DNA of 64,000 nt from Bradyrhizobium zhengyangense (GTDB lineage: Bacteria; Pseudomonadota; Alphaproteobacteria; Rhizobiales; Xanthobacteraceae), in assembly GCF_022012435.1 (NCBI RefSeq), contig NZ_JAKLUA010000011.1, forward strand, positions 1 through 64,000. The letters are read 5' to 3'. Both the position numbers and the translations under genes were made by a program. Of the stretch, positions 53,714 through 61,839 are shown piece by piece (positions within the stretch are counted from its first letter, which is position 1; every line of letters starts with the position of its first letter). Below the pieces are notes generated by a model, which was not told the DNA's origin, ran no database searches, and saw only the letters and a program-made list of their open reading frames with translations.

Positions 53714-54190
53714 ATGAAAAGCGAAGACTTCAAGATGATCTCAAAGCTCATTGGCTTGATGCATGGATCAGGGGTCGAGGAGCTGGAAGCATCCGACGGA
53801 GACTTGCGCGTAAAGATCACGATGTTTGCGGCCGCACAGGGTAGGCAGGAAATGCATGGGGCGGCGCCTTCCGATCCGCCAGTTGATGCGACCGTGTCGA
53901 ACGAAGCCGTCGACGAAACGACGTCGTTCGTCTGCGCTTCAATGCAGGGCATTTTCCATCGCGCGCCCGCGCCGGGTGCCGAACCTTTCGTAGTAGTTGG
54001 AAGCCGGATCTCCACAGGTCAGCAGGTCGGCATCATCGAAGCGATGAAGCTCTTCACTCCACTGCTCGCTCCGACAGCCGGTGTAATCGAGCAAATATTG
54101 GTGGAAAACGGAGTGGAAGTGCAGGCCGAACGGCCATTGTTCAAGGTGAAGTGCAATAGCAATACCAGTAGCGATGGCGAAGCGACATGA
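53714..54190 (+). CDS. accB: Biotin carboxyl carrier protein (AccB-like)
   Basis: This 158-residue protein starts at ATG 53714 behind AAGGAG; an upstream start at 53660 lacks that. The N-terminal SKLIGLMHGSGVEELEASDG is typical of BCCP. The biotinyl domain has SMQGIFHRAPAPGAEPFVVV and the biotinylation motif GIIEAMKLFTPLLAPTAGVI with the modified Lys in AMK. It carries carboxyl groups between biotin carboxylase (57098) and a carboxyltransferase, here perhaps the PxpC-type protein. ATGA overlap with the next gene. Confidence 0.9.
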   Translation: MKSEDFKMISKLIGLMHGSGVEELEASDGDLRVKITMFAAAQGRQEMHGAAPSDPPVDATVSNEAVDETTSFVCASMQGIFHRAPAPGAEPFVVVGSRISTGQQVGIIEAMKLFTPLLAPTAGVIEQILVENGVEVQAERPLFKVKCNSNTSSDGEAT

Positions 54191-54891
54191 AGCCTTCCAG
54201 GCCGATAGAGTTTGCAAACCCGCAGGTGAGCTTGTGCGGAAGTGCGGCGCTCTTGTTCGATGCGGAGGGGCCGATGTGTCTACCCACACAGGAGCGTATC
54301 TGGACTCTTAGCAAGCAGGTCGGTCAATGGGACGTGGTTGTCGATACTCAAGTCGGTATGAATAATCTTCTCGTCCTGTTCGACTCTTCGAAGGCCGATC
54401 CGGAAGCACTTGCATCGAGACTTCTGGAGAGCTGGAGGAAAGTTGAACCGGGCGGTCCACAAGGGAAGCTTCTTGAGGTTGGTGTCGTTTATGGAGGCGA
54501 TCGCGGCATGGACCTTGGTGAACTGGCTGCTCATCACGGTATCGATCCGGAGACCGTCGTAAAGCTGCATTCCACTCCGGAATATGTCGTGTTCGCGCCC
54601 TCCACGACGCCGGGATTCGGCTATCTCTTCGGTTTAGACCCACGTCTCTTCACACCTCGAAGAAAGGTGCCCGTGGTGCGTCCGTTTGGGGGAAATGTGA
54701 CGATCGGGGGCGGGCAATCAAATCTTGGAAATCCTCGCGGCGCCGGTGGGCCACCGACGTTTCCGACCGGCTGGTACGTCATCGGGCACGTACCGGAGGC
54801 GCCGGTGCCGTTTGATCTAAGTCGCAATCCGCCAAATCTTCTCGATGTCGGTGATCGAATTCGCTTCCGCGTGGAGCGCATAGAGAGATGA
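54187..54891 (+). CDS. pxpB: PxpB-like protein (5-oxoprolinase subunit B / allophanate hydrolase subunit 1 family)
   Basis: This 234-residue protein has the KipI/PxpB pattern: VGVVYGGDRGMDLGELAAHH, VKLHSTPEYVVFAPSTTPGF, GYLFGLDPRLFTPRRKVPVV and TFPTGWYVIGHVPEAPVPFD. The usual IAG-x-Q-T segment is replaced by NVTIGGGQSNLGNPRGAGGP, so the active-site region differs from standard PxpB. In E. coli PxpABC opens 5-oxoproline with ATP. Here the subunits sit with biotin-carboxylase parts. Confidence 0.82.
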   Translation: MKPSRPIEFANPQVSLCGSAALLFDAEGPMCLPTQERIWTLSKQVGQWDVVVDTQVGMNNLLVLFDSSKADPEALASRLLESWRKVEPGGPQGKLLEVGVVYGGDRGMDLGELAAHHGIDPETVVKLHSTPEYVVFAPSTTPGFGYLFGLDPRLFTPRRKVPVVRPFGGNVTIGGGQSNLGNPRGAGGPPTFPTGWYVIGHVPEAPVPFDLSRNPPNLLDVGDRIRFRVERIER

Positions 54892-55892
54892 TTGAGGTTG
54901 TTCAGACTCCGCCGCTCAACTCCGTGCAGGATGACGGCCGTGTCGGCTTTCGAGGATTTGGGATTGGACGATCCGGGGCGATGGATCACGTGGCCTTGGC
55001 GGCGGCCAATGCGCTTTTGGGAAACGAGGAGAACGCGGCCGCCATCGAACTGCAATTGTATCCGTTCGCGGTGAAGTTTCATTCTGACACTCTTTTTGTG
55101 CTTACAGGCGCGACAGCTCGTGCAAAGCTCGATGGCGTGGCGGTACTTCCTTGGTGGGTGACGCCGGCTCGCGGCGGCCAAAAGCTTGTGGTGTCCGAGC
55201 CGGTGGACGGTTTGCGGACGTATTTGGCGATCGCCGGTGGCGTCGAAGTTCCCGTAATACTCGGATCTCGCAGTACGCAGCTGCGCGATGGCTTCGGCGG
55301 CTTTGAAGGGCGCTCGCTTAAGGCCGGAGACCAATTGGAGGTAGGGCACGCCGCTCCGGTCACTCTGCGGGATTTAGGAGGATATGGCGCCAGTCCAGCC
55401 TTGTCTGAGCTGCCGTCGGCGACGTGGGCGGGCAGCAGCCCGGGGGGAGTCATCCTCCGCGTCATTACGGCATCGGAGTACGACCTGTTCGACGAATCCT
55501 CCAAAACCGCCTTTTGGACCACACCTTGGACGATTTCCACGAAAAGCAGCCGGATGGGCTATCATCTTACGGGCGCGACACTGTGCCGGACGCATGACGT
55601 GGAAATGAGGTCGCACCCGATCGTACCTGGCGTCATTCAGGTGCCGCCTTCCGGTGATCCGGTGATACAACTGGCGGACGGTAACTCTGCGGGCGGTTAC
55701 CCGAAGATTGGTGTCGTCATCGAGCCCGATCTTTGGCGGATTGGGCAAGCAAGGCCAGGCCAGTGTCTTCACTTCGTTCGGTGCAGCTTCGCCGAAGCTC
55801 GCGATGTCGAGAGGGTGACGCGCAGCTACATCGAGGAGATCCGACGGTTGGCAAAGTTTTGTAGGTGTTCCCCGCGAGCGAAGCTCCCATGA
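54888..55892 (+). CDS. pxpC: PxpC-like protein (biotin-dependent carboxyltransferase / 5-oxoprolinase subunit C family)
   Basis: This 334-residue protein starts in an ATGA overlap. It has the KipA/PxpC pattern: TPPLNSVQDDGRVGFRGFGI, GRSGAMDHVALAAANALLGN, LRTYLAIAGGVEVPVILGSR and VIQVPPSGDPVIQLADGNSA, then GGYPKIGVVIEPDLWRIGQA. Members are subunits of 5-oxoprolinase or of urea/allophanate-type and biotin-dependent carboxylases. Translational coupling to PxpB and the BCCP-like gene implies one complex. Confidence 0.85.
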   Translation: MIEVVQTPPLNSVQDDGRVGFRGFGIGRSGAMDHVALAAANALLGNEENAAAIELQLYPFAVKFHSDTLFVLTGATARAKLDGVAVLPWWVTPARGGQKLVVSEPVDGLRTYLAIAGGVEVPVILGSRSTQLRDGFGGFEGRSLKAGDQLEVGHAAPVTLRDLGGYGASPALSELPSATWAGSSPGGVILRVITASEYDLFDESSKTAFWTTPWTISTKSSRMGYHLTGATLCRTHDVEMRSHPIVPGVIQVPPSGDPVIQLADGNSAGGYPKIGVVIEPDLWRIGQARPGQCLHFVRCSFAEARDVERVTRSYIEEIRRLAKFCRCSPRAKLP

Positions 55893-56302
55893 GCATCGAG
55901 TCTTGGGAATTAGCGGAGTTGATCGCCCAAATGAAACGGGCAGGCGTGAAAGAGTTGGAGGCGCAACGCGGAGAGAGTTCGATCCGCCTCTCTCTGGGCC
56001 GGCACAACCGCAAAATGGTGGGGACGAGAGCGCTAGAGCTGGCTGGCGTCGAGCGGACCGACGCAGCCACGTTCGTTCGGGCTCCTGCTGTGGGTAGGTT
56101 CTCGAATAGACACCCGTTGGGAGAGGCGACGACCGTAGGAGATCACGTTCAAGAAGGTGACTTGCTCGGGGTGATCGCTATCGGACCAATCTTCAGGCCG
56201 GTGATCGCGCCCGTCGCCGGTCGTGTGATCGAGCAGGTCTGCCGCAGTGAGAGCGACGTCGAATACGGAACGACGCTATACCGCATAATGGCATCGGGCT
56301 GA
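55889..56302 (+). CDS. Biotinyl-domain protein without the biotinylated lysine
   Basis: This 137-residue protein overlaps the PxpC stop. The N-terminal WELAELIAQMKRAGVKELEA and RGESSIRLSLG are BCCP-like, and the C-terminal fold is the biotinyl/lipoyl domain (APAVGRFSNRHPLGEATTVG, VIAPVAGRVIEQVCRSESDV). Where the BCCP at 53714 has GIIEAMKLFTPLLAP, this protein has GVIAIGPIFRPVIAP, so the acceptor Lys is a Pro and AMK is lost. It cannot be biotinylated at that site. It may be a structural or regulatory subunit. The gene is intact with good coupling. Confidence 0.82.
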   Translation: MSIESWELAELIAQMKRAGVKELEAQRGESSIRLSLGRHNRKMVGTRALELAGVERTDAATFVRAPAVGRFSNRHPLGEATTVGDHVQEGDLLGVIAIGPIFRPVIAPVAGRVIEQVCRSESDVEYGTTLYRIMASG

Positions 56303-56330
56303 AACGAAGGTCCTGCCGAAAGGAGCACCC

Positions 56331-57098
56331 ATGGAGATTGATCTCAATTCTGATCTTGGCGAAGGCCTTGGCCGTTGGAGGATGGGAGACGACGAGGCGC
56401 TGATGAAGCTGGTCTCATCAGCGAACGTCGCTTGCGGCTTTCACGCGGGCGATGCGGTCATCATGACGCGCATGGTCGAGGCAGCGAAAGAGAACGGCGT
56501 AGCTCTCGGCGCACATGTCGGGCTGCCGGACATACTCGGTTTCGGGCGTATCCCGATGAAGATCGATCCGCGTGACATGCAGAAGCATGCGCTTTATCAA
56601 CTGGGTGCGCTTTCTGCTATCGCGAAGGTCAATGGCTACAAGGTTACCCACGCGGGGACCCATGGCGCCCTGGGCCAGATGGCACAGGAAAACAAGGAAT
56701 ATATCGAGAAGATTCTCGAAGTGTTCGCGGCGTTCGACAGGGATCTGATCATCGCGGCTTCGGTCAAGAGTCACGCAGGCACATTCGCGAAGTCGCTCGG
56801 ATTGCGGGTGGTAGGCAAGATCTTTGCTGACCGGGCATACGACGACGAGGCTCGCTTGGTTAATCGGCGACATCCGGGCGCACTTATCACCGATCTGACC
56901 GAGGTTGCGAGGAGAATGAGCCAGTTCCTCGATGACGGGACTATCACGTCCGTGTCGGGAAAGCGGATCAAGGTCGACGCAAAATGTGTCCTGGTCCATA
57001 GCGATACTCCGGGCGCTGTGGAAATCGCGAGAGCCGTAAGGACGGTGGTCGAAGACGGCGGAGGACGTATCGTTCCGCTAACGGAGCTTGCGGCGTAA
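56331..57098 (+). CDS. pxpA: PxpA-like protein (LamB/YcsF family, 5-oxoprolinase subunit A)
   Basis: This 255-residue protein starts behind AAAGGAGCACC. It reads MEIDLNSDLGEGLGRWRMGD, DEALMKLVSSANVACGFHAG and GVALGAHVGLPDILGFGRIP, as in PxpA. The motif usually written KPHGALYN is AGTHGALGQM here, and the pre-C-terminal region has VLVHSDTPGAVEIARAVRTV. The change next to the His suggests an altered substrate. It completes a PxpA-B-C set mixed with carboxylase subunits. Confidence 0.87.
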   Translation: MEIDLNSDLGEGLGRWRMGDDEALMKLVSSANVACGFHAGDAVIMTRMVEAAKENGVALGAHVGLPDILGFGRIPMKIDPRDMQKHALYQLGALSAIAKVNGYKVTHAGTHGALGQMAQENKEYIEKILEVFAAFDRDLIIAASVKSHAGTFAKSLGLRVVGKIFADRAYDDEARLVNRRHPGALITDLTEVARRMSQFLDDGTITSVSGKRIKVDAKCVLVHSDTPGAVEIARAVRTVVEDGGGRIVPLTELAA

Positions 57099-58462
57099 TG
57101 TCGGTGCGGTCCATATTGATCGCTAATCGAGGCGAGATAGCGCTCCGGATCATTCGCGCGTGTCGGACGCTGGGGCTGCGAACAATCGCTGTCTGCTCCG
57201 AGGCAGATCGAGGGGCGGCTTACCTTGCTCTTGCCGATCGAGCGGTCTGCATCGGCGGCGCGGCGGCAGATACGAGCTATCTGGATATTGGGGCGGTGAT
57301 GCTCGCAGCAGCCGCCGTTGGTGCCGACGCAATTCACCCCGGATACGGGTTCTTGTCGGAGAACGGAGACTTCGCGGAAGCGGTCGAAGGCGCTGGGCTC
57401 ATCTTCATTGGTCCGACCTCCGATGTTGTCCGGCTAATGGGGGATAAGATCGCCGCGAAGGCGAAAATGCGCGAGCTCGGCGTGCCTTGCGTTGCGGGAA
57501 GTCATGGCGCGCTTCCCGATGATCCGCAGCTCTGCCAAGCGTGTGCGACCGAGGTTGGGTACCCTCTTATCATTAAGGCGGCGGGCGGCGGCGGCGGTCG
57601 CGGCATGCGGATCGTACGAGACAGCGCAAGTCTCCACCAAGCGATCGGAGCCACGCGGGAGGAGGCGAGGCGGGCATTTGCCAATCCGACGATCTACCTG
57701 GAGAAATTTTTGGAGCACCCGAGGCACGTCGAGATCCAGGTCATCTGCGATGGGGGAGGCGAGGGAGTATGGCTCGGCGCCCGCGACTGCTCGATGCAGC
57801 GCCGCCACCAGAAATTAATTGAAGAGGCGCCGCCGCCAGGCGTGCCTGAGGCCAATATCGCCGAACTTGGGGAGCGCTGTGTAGCCGCTTGCCGGGCGAT
57901 CGGCTATCGCGGCGTAGGCACCTTCGAATTTCTCTACCAGGACGGGATATTCGCTTTCATCGAGATGAATACGCGCATACAGGTCGAACATCCAATAACC
58001 GAGGAAACCAGCGGCATCGATATCGTGCGCGAGCAGATTCGGGTGGCATTGGGCGAGCCGCTCGGACTTCGTCAATCCGAGGTCACCTGCAGAGGCCATG
58101 CTATTGAGTGCCGGATCAATGCGGAACATCCTTTCGACGGCATTCCTTCTCCTGGTCGTGTTGAGAGCTGGCTGGCTCCGGGCGGACCGGGAATTCGGGT
58201 CGATACCCATATCGTGGCAGGTTCGGAAGTCCCTTCACACTACGACTCCTTGATAGCCAAGGTGATCGCTAGGGGCGAGGATCGTTCGGAGTGTATCGAG
58301 CGCATGCTTTCGGCCTTGGCAGACCTGCGCGCAGAGGGTATCCGGTTGAACACCGAGCTTCACTCGGTGGTATTGAAGGACGCGTCCTTTCGGGACGCGC
58401 GCCTTAGCATCCACTCCTTGGAAGACATCCTTCGACGGCGCGCCTCGTCCGATCGACGGTGA
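57098..58462 (+). CDS. accC: Biotin carboxylase (AccC-like)
   Basis: This 454-residue ATP-grasp enzyme starts in a TAATG overlap with PxpA. It reads SILIANRGEIALRIIRACRT, IHPGYGFLSENGDFAEAVEG, the ATP-binding IIKAAGGGGGRGMRIVRDSA, EKFLEHPRHVEIQVICDGGG, DCSMQRRHQKLIEEAPPPG and IEMNTRIQVEHPITEE. It carboxylates biotin on BCCP. As an extra copy inside a catabolic operon it more likely serves a dedicated carboxylase than fatty-acid synthesis. Last gene of the run. Confidence 0.93.
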   Translation: MSVRSILIANRGEIALRIIRACRTLGLRTIAVCSEADRGAAYLALADRAVCIGGAAADTSYLDIGAVMLAAAAVGADAIHPGYGFLSENGDFAEAVEGAGLIFIGPTSDVVRLMGDKIAAKAKMRELGVPCVAGSHGALPDDPQLCQACATEVGYPLIIKAAGGGGGRGMRIVRDSASLHQAIGATREEARRAFANPTIYLEKFLEHPRHVEIQVICDGGGEGVWLGARDCSMQRRHQKLIEEAPPPGVPEANIAELGERCVAACRAIGYRGVGTFEFLYQDGIFAFIEMNTRIQVEHPITEETSGIDIVREQIRVALGEPLGLRQSEVTCRGHAIECRINAEHPFDGIPSPGRVESWLAPGGPGIRVDTHIVAGSEVPSHYDSLIAKVIARGEDRSECIERMLSALADLRAEGIRLNTELHSVVLKDASFRDARLSIHSLEDILRRRASSDRR

Positions 58463-58599
58463 GCGTGATAGGCGACGGCCCGTCGAACCTAATGTGCAAT
58501 CGAGCACGCATCAAAGGCGGGCAGCCTTGGGCGAATTCGTGCAGTGCGAGATCGCGTCCGATCGAGTCGATGACTTCGGGCTCGGGTCCCAGGAAGATA

Positions 58600-59751
58600 T
58601 CAGCTCTCGCGGAACTCGGTCAGACCGAATTCCTTCAAGACGGCCTCGGTATGTTGTCCGAGGGACGGCACCGGGTCCATACGCGGCTGCCAGGACTCAC
58701 CGCTAATTGGTCGCAAAGATGGCATCGGGCCCGCCGGGGTTTCGATATAAGCCCAGCGCTTGCGGCTGCGCAGTTGCGGATGATCCCACACGGCGGACAT
58801 GTCATTCACGCGAGCCGTACCGATCCCGGCGGTCTCGAGGCGCGAGATGGCTTCGTTCGACGGCAGCTTGCGGAACGTGTCACAGATGACGGCATCGATC
58901 TCAGCTCGCTCTTTCATCCGGCCCGCATTGCCCTTAAAGCGTGCTTCGCTGGCCCACTCGGGCCGTTGTAAGACGATCGTCGTGAACGCGGCCCACTCGC
59001 GATCATTTTGAAGTCCGAAAAGTACCATGCCATCAGCAGTTTCGTAGGGCCCATATGGGAAGATCGTGGCATGGCCAGCTCCCGCCCGAGCCGGAGGTTG
59101 TGCTCCGTCCATCGCATAGTAAAGCGGATATCCCATCCATTCCACCATGGCCTCCAGCATCGAGACTTCGACATGATCGCCCTGTCCGCTTTTGGCTCGA
59201 CGCAGCAAGCAGGCCAAAATGCCCTGAAAAGCCATTGTGCCCGCAGCGATGTCAGCAATCGAGATGCCGGCCTTTGCAACGGCGTCCGGCGTGCCGGTCG
59301 TTGACAAAAAGCCGGCCTCCGCCTGAATCAGTAGATCGTATGCTTTGCGCTTCTCCCACGGCCCATTCGGACCGTATCCAGATATGTTGCAAGTAATCAG
59401 CTGCTTGTATGTGGAGCGCAGCACGCCATCGGCGAGCCCTAGGCGGGCAGCTGCCCCTGGAGCAAGATTTTGCACAAACACGTCTGCGTGCGCGATGAGC
59501 CGTTGCACGGCTTCCAACGCTCCCGGCCGTTTCAGGTCGAAGGTGACGCTCTCTTTCGACCGATTGGTCCAGACGAAATGACTGGCAAGACCACGCGCAC
59601 GCGTATCATAGGCCCGAGCAAAGTCGCCACCATCGGGCCGTTCGATCTTTATGACTCGGGCGCCGAGGTCGGCAAGCTGACGCGTGCAATAGGGAGCCGC
59701 GATTGCCTGCTCGATTGCGATGACCAATACCCCGTCCAGTGGCCGCGTCAC
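58600..59751 (-). CDS. CaiB/BaiF (class III) CoA-transferase, second copy
   Basis: This 383-residue protein reads TRPLDGVLVIAIEQAIAAPY, CTRQLADLGARVIKIERPDG and GDFARAYDTRARGLASHFVW, then FVQNLAPGAAARLGLADGVL. The catalytic Asp is in KAGISIADIAAGTMAFQGIL. It is only distantly similar to the one at 35836, so it probably has a different substrate. Thirteen bases separate it from the upstream hydratase gene, forming a two-gene operon. Confidence 0.9.
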   Translation of the reverse strand: MTRPLDGVLVIAIEQAIAAPYCTRQLADLGARVIKIERPDGGDFARAYDTRARGLASHFVWTNRSKESVTFDLKRPGALEAVQRLIAHADVFVQNLAPGAAARLGLADGVLRSTYKQLITCNISGYGPNGPWEKRKAYDLLIQAEAGFLSTTGTPDAVAKAGISIADIAAGTMAFQGILACLLRRAKSGQGDHVEVSMLEAMVEWMGYPLYYAMDGAQPPARAGAGHATIFPYGPYETADGMVLFGLQNDREWAAFTTIVLQRPEWASEARFKGNAGRMKERAEIDAVICDTFRKLPSNEAISRLETAGIGTARVNDMSAVWDHPQLRSRKRWAYIETPAGPMPSLRPISGESWQPRMDPVPSLGQHTEAVLKEFGLTEFRES

Positions 59752-59764
59752 GACACCTCCGACC

Positions 59765-60613
59765 TTAGATTGTAGCTTCCGCCTTCATGATAAGCTCGTC
59801 CCGATCGTTCGTGGCCCACAGCAGGATTTTTCCGGTTTCGTCCGGCGGACTGCCATTCAGATGAAGTTCGCTGCCGTCGAAAAGCGGCGACACCGCGCGG
59901 AAGGAATATGCCTTCACCACCACTGAGGAAGGGAGACTGCGCCTAACGAGATCGATCAGGAGAGTAGCAATGAGCGGACCATGGACGATCAGGCCTGGAT
60001 AACCTTCCACCGCAAAGACGTACGTTCGGTCATAGTGAATACGATGGCCGTTGAACGTGAGAGCCGAATAGCGAAACAGCATGACGGTATCCGGCACGAT
60101 GCTGCGATGCCATGGTCCTTTCGGTGCAGTTGATCTCGCTCTGTCGGCGGGCGCTGTGACATCTCGATAGACAATGTCGTGATGGTCCGTCAGAAGTAGA
60201 TGGCCGTTCTCGTCGTGGACGGCGTGCCCTACCGTGACGAACACCAGAGGGCCGGTCGTACCTTGTTTGGACGTCACGCTTTCGATCGTCGATGTCCGCT
60301 TGACATGCATGCCCACGCGCAGCGGGCTCTTAAAGGTGAGCCTGCTGCCCGCCCACATCCGCCGGGGAAGGTCATGGATGGGAGGAAGAAAGCCCCCGCG
60401 CTTGGGATGCCCGTCAGGCCCTAATGTCGATTGCCGTTCGTTAGGTAGAAAATACAACCAGTGGGCCAGCGGAGGCAGCGCAACCCCCGTTGAATAGAGC
60501 TGGTGGTCGGTTTCGAGGGTCGCATCCAGACGCTCAATCGGACTGGCTGTCACCATGTCTTCCTGGGTTACTGTGCGCCCGATCCATTCCTGGTAGTCGT
60601 GTCCGTCAACCAT
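59765..60613 (-). CDS. MaoC/FAS1-like hydratase (mesaconyl-/itaconyl-CoA hydratase type)
   Basis: This 282-residue double-hotdog protein reads PPLAHWLYFLPNERQSTLGP, DGHPKRGGFLPPIHDLPRRM, WAGSRLTFKSPLRVGMHVKR and RYSALTFNGHRIHYDRTYVF, then PGLIVHGPLIATLLIDLV. The arrangement matches the mesaconyl-C4-CoA hydratase group, which hydrates an enoyl-CoA with a free carboxylate to citramalyl-CoA. With a CaiB-type CoA-transferase alongside and a CitE-type lyase at 34942, an itaconate/mesaconate-like route is plausible; substrate is inferred. Confidence 0.82.
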   Translation of the reverse strand: MVDGHDYQEWIGRTVTQEDMVTASPIERLDATLETDHQLYSTGVALPPLAHWLYFLPNERQSTLGPDGHPKRGGFLPPIHDLPRRMWAGSRLTFKSPLRVGMHVKRTSTIESVTSKQGTTGPLVFVTVGHAVHDENGHLLLTDHHDIVYRDVTAPADRARSTAPKGPWHRSIVPDTVMLFRYSALTFNGHRIHYDRTYVFAVEGYPGLIVHGPLIATLLIDLVRRSLPSSVVVKAYSFRAVSPLFDGSELHLNGSPPDETGKILLWATNDRDELIMKAEATI

Positions 60614-60705
60614 CTAGACCTCTCGTTCTGGTCGAACCTATTGGATATCGCTGGTGGACCAACAGTCGTATTATCCAGCAACAGCATTCGGAGTTGGAGA
60701 AAGGC

Positions 60706-61641
60706 ATGCATTTCGATCTGGTGGATCTGCGGCTGCTTGTGCTCGTCGTGGACAGAGGTGGGCTTGCCGCGGCAGCCAGACATGCCAACCTCTCTGTTTC
60801 TGCGCTGTCCGAACGCATGAAATCGCTAGAGGAGCGGGCTGGCCTGCAGTTGTTCGAGCGTACGGTCAAAGGGACACGACCGACCTCAGCGGGACTGGAG
60901 TTCGCCGGGCACGCCCGCAGCATACTTATGCAGGCAGAGCGGCTGAGCGGGGCGGTCCGATCGTGGAGAAAGCGCGAACGGGGCCTGATACGGATGCGGG
61001 CCAATTCGAATGCCATCGCAAGCTTCCTTCCGGATGTCTTGGCGAGCTATCTCGCCCGGCATCCCGACGTGACGGTCGATCTCCAGGAGCAGACGTCGGA
61101 TCTCATCGCGGTGGCGGTAAGAGCGGGTGAAGCAGACCTCGGAATTGCCGCCGAGAATGCGCAGTTTGAAGGGCTGCGAACGGAGCCATTCGGAGTGGAC
61201 CGCCTTGTCGTACTGGTTCCTCCGGGGCATTGGCTCGCCGACTACACCTCAATAGGGTTCGCCGAGGTGTTGAACGAGCACTTCATCGGCCTAGATGAGC
61301 AGGCATCCATTCAGACATATCTCGCCGATCATGCGCGAAGGCTCGGTCGAGAGCTGGTCATCCGCATACGTTTGCGAGGGTTTGAAAGTGTTTGCCGCAT
61401 GGTGGCTGCGGGCGCCGGCGTTGCCGTCGTCCCAGTAAGCGTCATCTCTTCTTCGGTGAAGGACGCAGGAGCGCGGGCTGTCGAGTTGTCGGATAACTGG
61501 GCCCAACGCAATCTTGTGGTCTGCCTCCCGGTCGATCGTCCCGTATCAGATCTGGTGCAGAGACTAATAGCGGACATAGCGAGGTCTACTAGGTCTCGAT
61601 TCGCCGAAATCGGCGGAGATGCCGGCCCCCTGCGGACATAA
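60706..61641 (+). CDS. LysR-family regulator divergent from hydratase/CoA-transferase genes
   Basis: This 311-residue protein starts at ATG 60706 behind GGAGAAAGG. The helix-turn-helix region is VDLRLLVLVVDRGGLAAAAR, HANLSVSALSERMKSLEERA. The effector domain has DLGIAAENAQFEGLRTEPFG and MVAAGAGVAVVPVSVISS. Its start is about 92 bases from the hydratase start on the opposite strand, the usual place for a LysR controller of that operon. A longer frame at 60490 is not supported. Confidence 0.9.
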   Translation: MHFDLVDLRLLVLVVDRGGLAAAARHANLSVSALSERMKSLEERAGLQLFERTVKGTRPTSAGLEFAGHARSILMQAERLSGAVRSWRKRERGLIRMRANSNAIASFLPDVLASYLARHPDVTVDLQEQTSDLIAVAVRAGEADLGIAAENAQFEGLRTEPFGVDRLVVLVPPGHWLADYTSIGFAEVLNEHFIGLDEQASIQTYLADHARRLGRELVIRIRLRGFESVCRMVAAGAGVAVVPVSVISSSVKDAGARAVELSDNWAQRNLVVCLPVDRPVSDLVQRLIADIARSTRSRFAEIGGDAGPLRT

Positions 61642-61755
61642 TCAGCCAGTGTTCGCCCACCGCGAGGGCGGCTTTCGGCAGAAACGAGTTTACAAAGAGT
61701 TCGCCGCGTGCGCTTTAGATCTCGGCCTCGCATGAGGCGTTTCCTCCCTGACTCG

Positions 61756-61784
61756 CCGAGGCCTTCAAAGGTCTCGGCATTTTC
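61756..61784 (+). terminator. Rho-independent terminator downstream of LysR gene
   Basis: GCCGAGGCCTT, a single-base loop region, and AAAGGTCTCGGC form a strong hairpin (61756-61779) followed by ATTTT. It is oriented to end the plus-strand transcript; the other side lacks a T-run. Confidence 0.65.
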
Positions 61785-61839
61785 GTGAGATGAGGATGGG
61801 CAGAGTGCCGCTCGCCGTTAGCGAAGAATGGTGAGCTTA

